From a virus: DNA of 20,639 nucleotides. Positions 14,835-20,639 of this stretch are shown here, in pieces. Position numbers and translations under genes: made by a program. The DNA is taken from positions 1 to 20,639 of the IMG/VR virus record IMGVR_UViG_3300010883_006602; one strand, written 5' to 3'. The notes below the pieces were generated by a model. It did not search any database. It was not told the DNA's origin and saw nothing but the letters and a program-made list of their open reading frames with translations. Each line of letters opens with the position of its first letter. Positions within the stretch are counted from its first letter, which is position 1.

Positions 14835-15781
14835 TGTATTCAGTAACTATATTTGAGAGTCAATATGATAATCAGACTCATCGTACATTAGATTTCGATG
14901 AGTGGGATAAGTTTGAGAAGTTTCTATATAAACTATCAGAAAGACCTCTGGAAGGAAAGAAAAATGCTGAACTTATTTCACCCGCTATATATCAGGATGG
15001 CACGACTAGATCCAATAAAAATGTATTGCGGTGGGCAAGTTGGTGTGCTGTTGACGTTGATGATCACACATTTGAAGGGGATCTAAAAGATGAACTTATT
15101 AGGCTTTATGGTGACTACTATTTTGTTTGCTATTCTACTGCAAGCAGTAAGCATGGTTTACCAAAGTTTAGGTTATGCTTCCCAACTAGAACGCCTATCG
15201 AAAAAGAGTCTATCAAACATTTCTGGTTTGCACTCAACTCCGAACTCAATTCGATTGGAGATAAACAAACTAAAGACTTATCTAGAATGTATTATGTCCC
15301 TGCTACGTACAATGGTGCTTTCAACTTTATTTTTACTAATACTGGCGGTAGCCACATAAATCCTACAGAGCTAATGTCCAAGTGGGAGTATAGCGAAAAG
15401 AAAGATAGCAAGAACTTCATGGATCGTCTACCTGAGGAATGGCAGAGACAGATCCTAGACTATCGTAAAGATAAAATGACTAACACTAATGTTGTCTGGT
15501 CAGGGTATGAGGATTGTCCATTCGTTAACAAGAGACTTGTAAAAGACTTTAAGAACATTGCCCATATTGACAATAGCGGTAGATATGCTATGATCTATAA
15601 GATAATGGTATCGATAGCAAGCAACGCTGTTGGTAAACAGTATGCTATTACTGCCAATGAAATCGAAACATTGTGTAGGCAGTTAGATTCTGAAACTGGT
15701 AATCGATATGAGAGTCGGCCTCTTCATGTAGAGGCTAATAACGCTTTAGAGTATGCGTATAAGAATGGAGTTATATCATGA
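14831..15781 (+). CDS. Primase-like protein of the archaeo-eukaryotic primase (AEP) type
   Basis: A 316-residue protein starting at ATG 14831 or 14834, where ATGATG overlaps the gp43 stop. Residues 71-160 show the AEP arrangement: a hhDhD motif (D75, D77 in WCAVDVDDH), an S-x-H motif (S106-K-H108 in STASSKHG), and a DLSR motif at 149-152 followed by MYYVPATY. The C-terminal half is helical ([28 protein letters not shown]) and could be a PriCT-like or helicase-coupling region. It might prime DNA synthesis or bind nucleotides. T4 uses a TOPRIM primase (gp61), so this would be a second type. The assignment rests on motif spacing only. Confidence 0.6.
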   Translation: MMYSVTIFESQYDNQTHRTLDFDEWDKFEKFLYKLSERPLEGKKNAELISPAIYQDGTTRSNKNVLRWASWCAVDVDDHTFEGDLKDELIRLYGDYYFVCYSTASSKHGLPKFRLCFPTRTPIEKESIKHFWFALNSELNSIGDKQTKDLSRMYYVPATYNGAFNFIFTNTGGSHINPTELMSKWEYSEKKDSKNFMDRLPEEWQRQILDYRKDKMTNTNVVWSGYEDCPFVNKRLVKDFKNIAHIDNSGRYAMIYKIMVSIASNAVGKQYAITANEIETLCRQLDSETGNRYESRPLHVEANNALEYAYKNGVIS

Positions 15782-16047
15782 GCACTTTACTTGAGTTCTT
15801 GGACTCAGACAATGATAAGGTAGGAAACTTTCCAGAAAAGGAATGGGTCAATATGCCTGAGTTCGTATCTGAAAAGGTAGAGCCATATGCGAAGGTCATT
15901 GTTCGTTTTGATAATGAACAGGACTTGAAAGAGTTTTCTGAAATGATTGGTCAGAAGGTTAATGTTAAAACAAAAAGTATCTGGCACCCACAACTAGATC
16001 GTGGTAAGAACGGTGGCTTACGTTGGGTAGAAAATGACAAGTCTTAA
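15778..16047 (+). CDS. Small phage protein of unknown function
   Basis: This 89-residue protein starts in an ATGA overlap with the primase-like gene and ends 14 bases inside the next gene. It has an acidic N-terminus (EFLDSDNDKVG), then a compact alpha/beta segment (YAKVIVRFDNEQDLKEFSEM) and KTKSIWHPQL near the end. I recall similar 'V.F....D...F....GQ......SIW.P' segments in other phage hypothetical proteins, but no function is assigned. Tight coupling on both sides supports a real gene. Confidence 0.78.
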   Translation: MSTLLEFLDSDNDKVGNFPEKEWVNMPEFVSEKVEPYAKVIVRFDNEQDLKEFSEMIGQKVNVKTKSIWHPQLDRGKNGGLRWVENDKS

Positions 16048-16540
16048 CATACTTAAACAACTTAGCAATACCGCTGAGAGTGATGAGTGTTATACCCCGT
16101 CTGATCAGGTCCACCCTTTGTTGGAATACTTGGACAAGGATAAGACTTACTACGAAGCAACCAGTGGAAAGAGTTCTAACATACTTGACGGTTTCAACAA
16201 ATACGGTTATAATATAGTTGGATCGGATGAGAAAGACTTCTTTGATTGTACGGTAACCGATGTATACGATGGCATCATAACAAATCCACCATACAGTTTG
16301 AAAGACAAGTTCATCAAGTACTGCTATGATCTAGGTAAGCCATTCGCATTGTTCTTACCTGTTGCGTCATTCCAAGGTAAAAGACGTGGACAAATGTTTA
16401 TGGAGCATGGTATGTCTGCACTGGTTTATAATAATCGTGTGGACTTTACTGGTGGTGGTTCTCCTATGTTTGGTAACGCTTGGTTTATACATGGGTTCCT
16501 ACCACCGAATACAATCTATTGGGTAAATAATCCGAAATGA
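16034..16540 (+). CDS. Small Rossmann-fold methyltransferase-like protein (NPPY)
   Basis: A 168-residue protein with a motif-I-like YYEATSGKSSNILDGF near residues 38-53, a GSDEKDFFD acidic strand, and the catalytic-type motif TNPPYSLKDKF (motif IV). These order as in N6-adenine methyltransferases (I then IV), but motif I lacks the usual FxGxG form and the protein is short, so it may be a divergent enzyme or a catalytically altered relative. Substrate (DNA or other) is unknown. It overlaps the genes on both sides by a few bases and precedes the HNH gene. Confidence 0.65.
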   Translation: MTSLNILKQLSNTAESDECYTPSDQVHPLLEYLDKDKTYYEATSGKSSNILDGFNKYGYNIVGSDEKDFFDCTVTDVYDGIITNPPYSLKDKFIKYCYDLGKPFALFLPVASFQGKRRGQMFMEHGMSALVYNNRVDFTGGGSPMFGNAWFIHGFLPPNTIYWVNNPK

Positions 16541-17172
16541 GTTCCCTACAAAAACATCACATAGTTCCCATATACAAGTGTAAAGAACTAGGACTGACAA
16601 CCAGTTATAAGATTGGTTGGAAAGAGTTTTATTTCAAAGAAAACATGGTAGAAGTATCAATACTAGATCATGCTTACATACATAATGGATATGGAAATAG
16701 TGACCTAGAACCATTGCTAAAAGTATGTAATCCACCACAATGGGTAATAGACATGATACCACTAGGGGATAAGAGAGATCGGCTAGCCGCAGTAATCCTT
16801 GCAAAAGGAGAGATGGATGGAATAGATATATCTGGTGAGAATAATCCAAGGTGGAAGGGTGGTGTATGGGCTAATGATCCAGTGGCATGGAGAAAGGCAT
16901 ATAGAAAAACACCAGAGCAAAAAGCACAACAGAAGGTATATAAGCAAACACCAAAGTATAAAGCACAACAGAAAGCATATAATGATGCACGTAGAGAAAC
17001 ACCAGAATATAAAGCACGACAGAAAGCATATATGAGGGTTTATGATAAGAAACGTAGAGAAACACCAGAGTATAAAGCACGAAAGAAAGCATATCAAAAG
17101 GCATATAAGCTTAGAAAGAAGTTAGAGAAAGAAAAAGGGACAGGTGATTTGTCGGCGTTTTATGAAAAATAA
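16537..17172 (+). CDS. HNH endonuclease with repeat tail, likely homing-type
   Basis: A 211-residue basic protein. The HNH core is KHHIVP (H7, H8), then N-x8-H-x3-H in ENMVEVSILDHAYIH. It is followed by GENNPRWKGG, a motif common in phage homing endonucleases. Residues about 123-190 are four imperfect repeats of the type RETPEYKARQKAY, probably a helical DNA-binding tail. It would cut DNA at a specific site and promote spread of its own gene. It overlaps the upstream methyltransferase-like gene by ATGA. The last residues (LRKKLE, then DLSAFYEK) resemble the end of the methyltransferase at 18748 because both lie in the direct repeats flanking the restriction-modification cassette. Confidence 0.78.
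   Translation: MSSLQKHHIVPIYKCKELGLTTSYKIGWKEFYFKENMVEVSILDHAYIHNGYGNSDLEPLLKVCNPPQWVIDMIPLGDKRDRLAAVILAKGEMDGIDISGENNPRWKGGVWANDPVAWRKAYRKTPEQKAQQKVYKQTPKYKAQQKAYNDARRETPEYKARQKAYMRVYDKKRRETPEYKARKKAYQKAYKLRKKLEKEKGTGDLSAFYEK
16903..17106 (+). repeat. Four imperfect in-frame tandem repeats in the HNH gene
   Basis: Units of roughly 42-60 bases share a core reading TPEYKAxQKAY at protein level, with spacer codons between (NDARRE, then MRVYDKKRRE). The later copies are closer to each other than to the first. They explain the long antisense open frames on the minus strand here, which are low-complexity shadows. Confidence 0.8.
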
Positions 17173-17207
17173 ATATCCCATATATGTGGTCTCAAAGAAT
17201 CGTTGGG
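17110..17207 (+). repeat. Left direct repeat of the restriction-modification cassette
   Basis: This segment matches 18701-18790 in the same orientation. The first 18 bases are identical, the middle diverges and is eight bases longer, and the last 46 bases (17162-17207) differ at one position. It covers the 3' end of the HNH gene and a copy of the first 15 codons of the glycosyltransferase gene. Confidence 0.9.
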
Positions 17208-17224
17208 GGTTGACATCAAGTTAA
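17162..17224 (+). pseudogene. Duplicated 5' fragment of the glycosyltransferase gene
   Basis: From ATG 17162 the frame encodes the same first 15 residues as the intact gene at 18745 (MKNKYPIYVV, then SKNRW), then runs into unrelated sequence and stops at 17222-17224. The start lies in the last codons of the HNH gene, just as the intact copy starts in the last codons of the methyltransferase gene. Confidence 0.88.
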
Positions 17225-17238
17225 ACTTATGATATCTT
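17210..17238 (+). promoter_or_regulatory. Sigma70-type promoter of the restriction-modification cassette
   Basis: TTGACA (17210-17215), a 17-base spacer ending in TGA (an extended -10 element) and TATCTT (17233-17238). It begins three bases after the left repeat ends, so it belongs to the inserted DNA. It lies 33 bases before the nuclease start at 17272. Confidence 0.65.
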
Positions 17239-17271
17239 ATAAGAATAACAAGACAGAAAGCGAATCGTATT

Positions 17272-17787
17272 ATGAATAGTATCGAAAAAATTATTACTCC
17301 ACTGTTGGAAAAACTTGCTGGAAGAGTTGAAGACAAATGGTATGGATCTAAATATGAGGTAGTTAAAGCGGCGGCAATGACACCTAAAGGTGATTTTGGA
17401 GAAGAGGTTACTGCTACATTGATAAAAGAACTCATTGGTATGAGTGCTAAAATCATCAACGGTGGTAAAGGAGAATTTGATATCATCACTAATTCTGGTA
17501 TTAAATTTGAGAACAAACTTGCTACTGAAGATACTAGTGGTGGGTTTCAGTTCAATGGAATAAAAAAAGATGTAGTATATGATTATGTATTTGGTCTTGG
17601 TGTTTCTCCAAATGATTTATGGTTTGGTATTTGGAGTAAAAAAGAGACAGAAAATTTAACCGTTTCTATGACCAAAGATGGTTCTGATAGCTTTAAACTA
17701 TCTGCAAGAAAAGCTTCTGGTGCTAAATATCCTTTACTTCCTTTAACACCACAAAACTTTAAAAGAGAGGTATCAAAAATTGTCTAG
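17272..17787 (+). CDS. Putative type II restriction endonuclease, PD-(D/E)XK fold
   Basis: A 171-residue protein. The nuclease core is visible as D70-x9-E80-N-K82 (GEFDIITNSG, then KFENKLATED), preceded by a helix with E44-E45 (DFGEEVTATLIKEL) that often completes the active site. A short GGKGEFD turn leads into the first catalytic aspartate. The size fits a small homodimeric restriction enzyme. The direct eight-base overlap with a DNA methyltransferase gene is the main reason to call restriction. Recognition sequence is unknown. The ribosome binding site is weak (GAAAGCGAA region). The start at ATG 17272 is supported by the promoter position. If not a restriction enzyme it could be another phage nuclease. 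Confidence 0.75.
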   Translation: MNSIEKIITPLLEKLAGRVEDKWYGSKYEVVKAAAMTPKGDFGEEVTATLIKELIGMSAKIINGGKGEFDIITNSGIKFENKLATEDTSGGFQFNGIKKDVVYDYVFGLGVSPNDLWFGIWSKKETENLTVSMTKDGSDSFKLSARKASGAKYPLLPLTPQNFKREVSKIV

Positions 17788-18748
17788 TGCATGGGATGGA
17801 TTGGTAAATAACAAACAAAAAACTGAGTTACCACATTATGCAATAAATAAAAGTTTACCCGCTGATAGTTATTTCACTTCATCGAAAACGGCTAAAAGAT
17901 GCATTGATATTGCAAATTTGGTAATACCAGATAATACTTTTACCTATATCGAACCATCTGCTGGCGAAGGATCGTTCTATAACCTATTACCAAATAGTTC
18001 TCGTATAGGTATAGAATTGTATGATCGTAAAAGACCAGAATATATACAAGCAGATTACTTAACATGGTATCCCAAAGAAAATAATAATTATGTTGTTATA
18101 GGTAATCCACCTTTTGGTGTTAGGGGCGCAACGGCTCTCGCATTTATTAATCGTTCTCTATTATTTGCAGACTATGTAGCATTTATTCTACCCATGTCGT
18201 TTCATAGTAATGGTAAAGGTAGTAACATGAAACGAGTCACAAATGGTCATTTGATTCATTCAGAAGTCCTTTATGGCGAATCATTCTTTTCCCCAGACAA
18301 TAATAAAGAAATTAAAGTCAACACGCTATTTCAAGTATGGAAAAAGGGAGAAGGGGAAGGGATATTCCCAGATTATGATATATCAGAGTATGCCGATATA
18401 TATACTGTCTGTTCGTCACCAAATAGGTTATGCGGATTAGAAAAAATAGGGACATATGATTTTTATGTTTCATCATCATATTTTGGCGAAACTCTTCCAA
18501 CAGTATATGATTTTACAGATGTAAAATATGGTTCTGGTTATGGTGTTATCTTAAAAAAGAGTAAAAAAGATATTATTAATAAATTAAAAGATATGGAATG
18601 GAATAAGTATGCTTCATTAGCAACTAACAGTTGCAAACATATTCGTAAATATTCTATAGAGAAATGTTTACATGATCTTGGATATGGTAGCATTAGAATA
18701 CTTAGAAAGAAGTTAGAGCGACAAGGTAATCTGAATGCGTTTTTATGA
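17780..18748 (+). CDS. Adenine- or cytosine-N4-specific DNA methyltransferase
   Basis: A 322-residue protein. SAM-binding motif I is E58PSAGEG64 in TYIEPSAGEGSF, the following acidic strand is GIELYDRK, and the catalytic motif IV is N109PPF112 in VVIGNPPFG. Motif I before IV, with a C-terminal region of about 150 residues (likely target recognition), fits the gamma-type order of M.TaqI-like enzymes. TTG 17780 overlaps the nuclease stop by eight bases with GAGAGG upstream; no nearby in-frame ATG competes. It would protect DNA from the partner nuclease. The last residues (LRKKLERQGNLNAFL) lie in the right direct repeat and overlap the glycosyltransferase start by four bases. Confidence 0.85.
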   Translation: MSSAWDGLVNNKQKTELPHYAINKSLPADSYFTSSKTAKRCIDIANLVIPDNTFTYIEPSAGEGSFYNLLPNSSRIGIELYDRKRPEYIQADYLTWYPKENNNYVVIGNPPFGVRGATALAFINRSLLFADYVAFILPMSFHSNGKGSNMKRVTNGHLIHSEVLYGESFFSPDNNKEIKVNTLFQVWKKGEGEGIFPDYDISEYADIYTVCSSPNRLCGLEKIGTYDFYVSSSYFGETLPTVYDFTDVKYGSGYGVILKKSKKDIINKLKDMEWNKYASLATNSCKHIRKYSIEKCLHDLGYGSIRILRKKLERQGNLNAFL

Positions 18749-18790
18749 AAAATAAGTATCCCATATATGTGGTCTCAAAGAATCGTTGGG
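18701..18790 (+). repeat. Right direct repeat of the restriction-modification cassette
   Basis: Partner of 17110-17207. It covers the 3' end of the methyltransferase gene and the first 15 codons of the intact glycosyltransferase gene; similarity stops at base 18790, in mid-gene, which shows that this copy is the original for the coding part. Confidence 0.9.
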
Positions 18791-19650
18791 ATCAATGTAA
18801 GACCGCTGAACTTCTTGACAGACTTTCGGTGGACTATCATATTGTGGTTGAGGAAGATCAACTAGATAAGTATGCTGAATACCATGACAGAGACAAACTC
18901 CTAACCCTTGATGGAAGTTACTTAGACTATTACGATACGTGTGATGATCTGGGTCAGAGTAAGAGTAAGGGTCCGGGAGCGGCTAGAAACTTTGCGTGGG
19001 AGCATTCTACTACAACGTATGGTGCCAAGTGTCATTGGGTTATGGATGATAACATCTACGACTTTCACAGACTAAACAATAATGTAAAGGCCGCTGTAAG
19101 AACTATGGCATGGTTCAGAGCCATGGAAGACTTCTGTGACAGATACTCCAACGTAGCAATCGCTGGTCCTAACTATAGTAAGTTCTGTAAGGCAACCGAT
19201 AAGGTTCCACCACTTATCTTCAATACAAGAATATACTCATGTCTCCTAATCCGTAATGATATTCCTTACAGATGGCGTGGACGATATAATGAAGATACTG
19301 ATTTATCTTTAAGAGCATTGAAAGATGGTTGGTGTACAATACAGTTCAATGCATTCCTAGCAGACAAGGGAACAACCCAACGAACTATTGGTGGTAATGA
19401 TAAAGAGTTTTATGCTGAAGAAGGCACACTACCTAAGTCAGAGATGCTAAAAGAAATGCACCCTGATGTTACTGAGGTTGTTTGGAAGTTTAATAGATGG
19501 CACCACCATGTGGACTATAGACCATTTAAGAAGAACTATTTAAAAGAAGTTGATAATGTCTTGTATGCTAAAGATCCAGAGTATGGAATGAAGCTTATAG
19601 ATATTGGCAGAGAGAACATTGGTAGACGTGCTATTGATGATAGAATATAG
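18745..19650 (+). CDS. TET-associated-type DNA glycosyltransferase
   Basis: A 301-residue protein resembling the phage TET-associated glycosyltransferases, which add sugars to hydroxymethylated cytosine in DNA. The N-terminus IYVVSKNRWDQCKTA, the GPGAARNFAWEHS segment, the DxD-like D101-D-N103 in HWVMDDNIYDF, the VAIAGPNYS strand and the strongly conserved-looking RWRGRYNEDTDLSLR at about 177-190 with GWCTIQFNAFLADK all fit this group. No TET enzyme or hydroxymethylase is visible here, so the modified base would have to be made elsewhere in the genome. The product would be protected DNA. It follows the restriction-modification cassette, and its first 46 bases are duplicated at 17162. Confidence 0.78.
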   Translation: MKNKYPIYVVSKNRWDQCKTAELLDRLSVDYHIVVEEDQLDKYAEYHDRDKLLTLDGSYLDYYDTCDDLGQSKSKGPGAARNFAWEHSTTTYGAKCHWVMDDNIYDFHRLNNNVKAAVRTMAWFRAMEDFCDRYSNVAIAGPNYSKFCKATDKVPPLIFNTRIYSCLLIRNDIPYRWRGRYNEDTDLSLRALKDGWCTIQFNAFLADKGTTQRTIGGNDKEFYAEEGTLPKSEMLKEMHPDVTEVVWKFNRWHHHVDYRPFKKNYLKEVDNVLYAKDPEYGMKLIDIGRENIGRRAIDDRI

Positions 19651-19661
19651 GGAAAACAATA

Positions 19662-20111
19662 ATGCCGTATGATCCAGATGCTAGTTTATTTCAAATGGGA
19701 GATTTTACTAGCCACGCAGGGCTACCACTCAAATGGAAACTAGAGTGTGATGCTATTACAGACGAAGAGTGGCGGTGCCTAGCAAAGATGATTATGGATT
19801 ATCAGGATCGTCCATTTAGTAAGGCAGTCGGCATACCACGTGGTGGAGTTAAACTAGCAGAGGCACTGAACGAATATGCTTCTGGTGATGATACCGACTT
19901 CCCATTAATATGTGATGATGTGTTCACTACTGGAACTAGTATGATAGATTTCATTAAAGAAAAATTTCCTACTTTTACTCAAGGTATGGGTTATAGGTGG
20001 GTAGTGTTTGCACGTAAACCTAGTAACGTTCAACCTTTTTATACACGTGCTTTATTCACGATGCCTGAGATTACGGCAGAAAGATATAAGATAGTTGATA
20101 AGAAGAAGTAG
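19662..20111 (+). CDS. Phosphoribosyltransferase-like protein
   Basis: A 149-residue type I PRTase fold. The PRPP-binding loop is C84DDVFTTGTSM94 (two acidic residues followed by TTGTS). The VGIPRGGVKLAEAL strand-loop at 57-70 is the pyrophosphate-loop region. The layout is orotate-phosphoribosyltransferase-like, but the protein is short and the hood region is minimal, so the base is not assigned. It might act in nucleotide salvage. It starts 12 bases after the glycosyltransferase and runs to a stop just before a small gene. Confidence 0.78.
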   Translation: MPYDPDASLFQMGDFTSHAGLPLKWKLECDAITDEEWRCLAKMIMDYQDRPFSKAVGIPRGGVKLAEALNEYASGDDTDFPLICDDVFTTGTSMIDFIKEKFPTFTQGMGYRWVVFARKPSNVQPFYTRALFTMPEITAERYKIVDKKK

Positions 20112-20112
20112 C

Positions 20113-20307
20113 TTGACTAAACTGAAAAAACGTGTTACACTATTTAAAGGACATTACCTTCAGTTAAGAAAAGAAGGTGTTAGATTATACGGCAGAGACC
20201 AATCGCACTTAGCATACTATTCAAAGTATAGTAAGTTTAACTGCTTTTGGTGGGCCGTTTCAAACTCTCGTACTCACGAGTTAGATGGAAGATATAGACA
20301 ATGGTAA
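20113..20307 (+). CDS. Small basic aromatic protein of unknown function
   Basis: A 64-residue frame from TTG 20113, preceded by AGAAGAAG; a TTG at 20095 inside the upstream gene is a less likely start. It is rich in K, R, Y and W (HLAYYSKYSKFNCFWWAV). It fills the gap between the phosphoribosyltransferase and kdsA and overlaps kdsA by seven bases. No family is recognised. The unusual start and short length keep confidence moderate. Confidence 0.55.
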   Translation: MTKLKKRVTLFKGHYLQLRKEGVRLYGRDQSHLAYYSKYSKFNCFWWAVSNSRTHELDGRYRQW

Positions 20308-20639
20308 GGATTATTGCTGGCCCATGCCAACACGAATCTCTTGAACAATCTTTAGAGATAGCAAGACACTGTGCTGATGTGTGCTACAAGTATAGCGTAG
20401 ACTATGTATTCAAGGCTAGTTATGATAAGGCTAACAGAACTCATATTTCTGGAGAGCGTGGATGGGGTATTTGTGATACTCTTATAGATTTCTTTACTAT
20501 GAAAAAAGAAATGCATGATCTTAAGATACTCACTGATGTTCATGACAAACTAGACATAGATCAAATCAGTGATGAGAAGTGTGTTGATATCTTACAGATA
20601 CCAGCATTTCTAAGTAGACAGACAGATCTTATTCAAAGA
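20301..20639 (+). CDS. kdsA: KDO-8-phosphate synthase KdsA, 3' end missing
   Basis: The first 113 codons are in the window and the frame is open at its end. The enzyme condenses phosphoenolpyruvate with arabinose-5-phosphate to 3-deoxy-D-manno-octulosonate-8-phosphate, a precursor of the lipopolysaccharide inner core. The start IIAGPCQHES matches the IAGPC.IES motif of KdsA, and VFKASYDKANRT, LTDVHD and DILQIPAFLSRQTDL all match family-defining segments. The phosphate- and PEP-binding KASxDKANR is intact. The ATG at 20301 overlaps the previous stop. As a phage gene it may alter the host surface or boost LPS synthesis. Confidence 0.93.
   Translation, partial: MVRIIAGPCQHESLEQSLEIARHCADVCYKYSVDYVFKASYDKANRTHISGERGWGICDTLIDFFTMKKEMHDLKILTDVHDKLDIDQISDEKCVDILQIPAFLSRQTDLIQR

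Larger units (their letters stand above)
17110..18790 (+). mobile_element. Restriction-modification cassette bounded by direct repeats
   Basis: The unit consists of left repeat, own promoter (three bases after the repeat), PD-(D/E)XK nuclease, NPPF methyltransferase and right repeat. The repeats are 1583 bases apart. There is no transposase, integrase or terminal inverted repeat, so it looks like DNA gained through recombination rather than a transposon. Recombination between the repeats would remove both genes and leave the HNH gene joined to an intact glycosyltransferase gene. Confidence 0.6.

Noticed and set aside
16634-17104. Three overlapping minus-strand open frames across the HNH gene
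   Set aside because: They are low-complexity shadows of the repeat-rich plus-strand gene, with no ribosome binding site or domain.
1-20639. CRISPR array, transposase, integrase or replication origin
   Set aside because: No regularly spaced repeats, no transposase or integrase motifs and no gene-free stretch long enough for an origin were found; the largest gap is about 210 bases and holds a tRNA and promoters.

Overview
The window is a compact, AT-rich, almost entirely plus-strand stretch of a T4-like myovirus genome, most likely from a marine virus. The T4 core replication genes are recognisable in near-T4 order: 46 (partial), 45, 44, 62, regA and 43. Most neighbours overlap by a few bases (ATGA, GTGA or TAATG junctions) or lie within a few bases of each other. 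The accessory genes are those typical of marine T4-like phages: 2OG-Fe(II) oxygenases, a flavin-dependent halogenase, a desaturase, a glutaredoxin, Hsp20 and kdsA. kdsA points to a Gram-negative host with lipopolysaccharide. DUF1127 proteins are common in proteobacteria. No photosynthesis gene is visible, so a cyanobacterial host is not shown.

Layout. (1) 1-3431: gp46 C-terminal half, sliding clamp gp45, a small unknown gene, an aspartyl/asparaginyl-hydroxylase-like oxygenase and clamp loader ATPase gp44. (2) 3428-8237: an accessory block between the two clamp-loader genes, with a prolyl-4-hydroxylase-like oxygenase, a flavin-dependent halogenase, a compact adenylate-forming ligase, an unknown protein, a fatty-acid desaturase and a glutaredoxin. 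It reads like a small biosynthetic operon. (3) 8237-9538: gp62, RegA and a JmjC/cupin-like oxygenase. (4) 9556-10519: a T4-type late promoter, a class II aminoacyl-tRNA-synthetase core of the AsnRS/AspRS type without an anticodon-binding domain, and six bases later an unusual tRNA with a GUU (Asn) anticodon but a long variable arm. (5) 10538-11575: host-type and late promoters in tandem, hsp20, a DUF1127 gene, a 55-codon gene, then a hairpin that overlaps a strong sigma70-like promoter. (6) 11576-16540: a radical SAM protein with extra C-terminal cysteines, DNA polymerase gp43, a primase-like (AEP) protein, a small unknown gene and a small NPPY methyltransferase-like protein. (7) 16537-18790: an HNH endonuclease with a repeat tail, then a two-gene restriction-modification cassette with its own promoter, flanked by imperfect direct repeats that duplicate the start of the following glycosyltransferase gene. 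(8) 18745-20639: a TET-associated-type DNA glycosyltransferase, a phosphoribosyltransferase, a small unknown gene and the start of kdsA.

The most notable items are the halogenase/ligase/desaturase block splitting gp44 from gp62, the pairing of a synthetase core with a structurally odd tRNA-Asn(GUU), and the restriction-modification cassette whose flanking repeats predict clean excision. All functional calls rest on motif reading; no database search was run.
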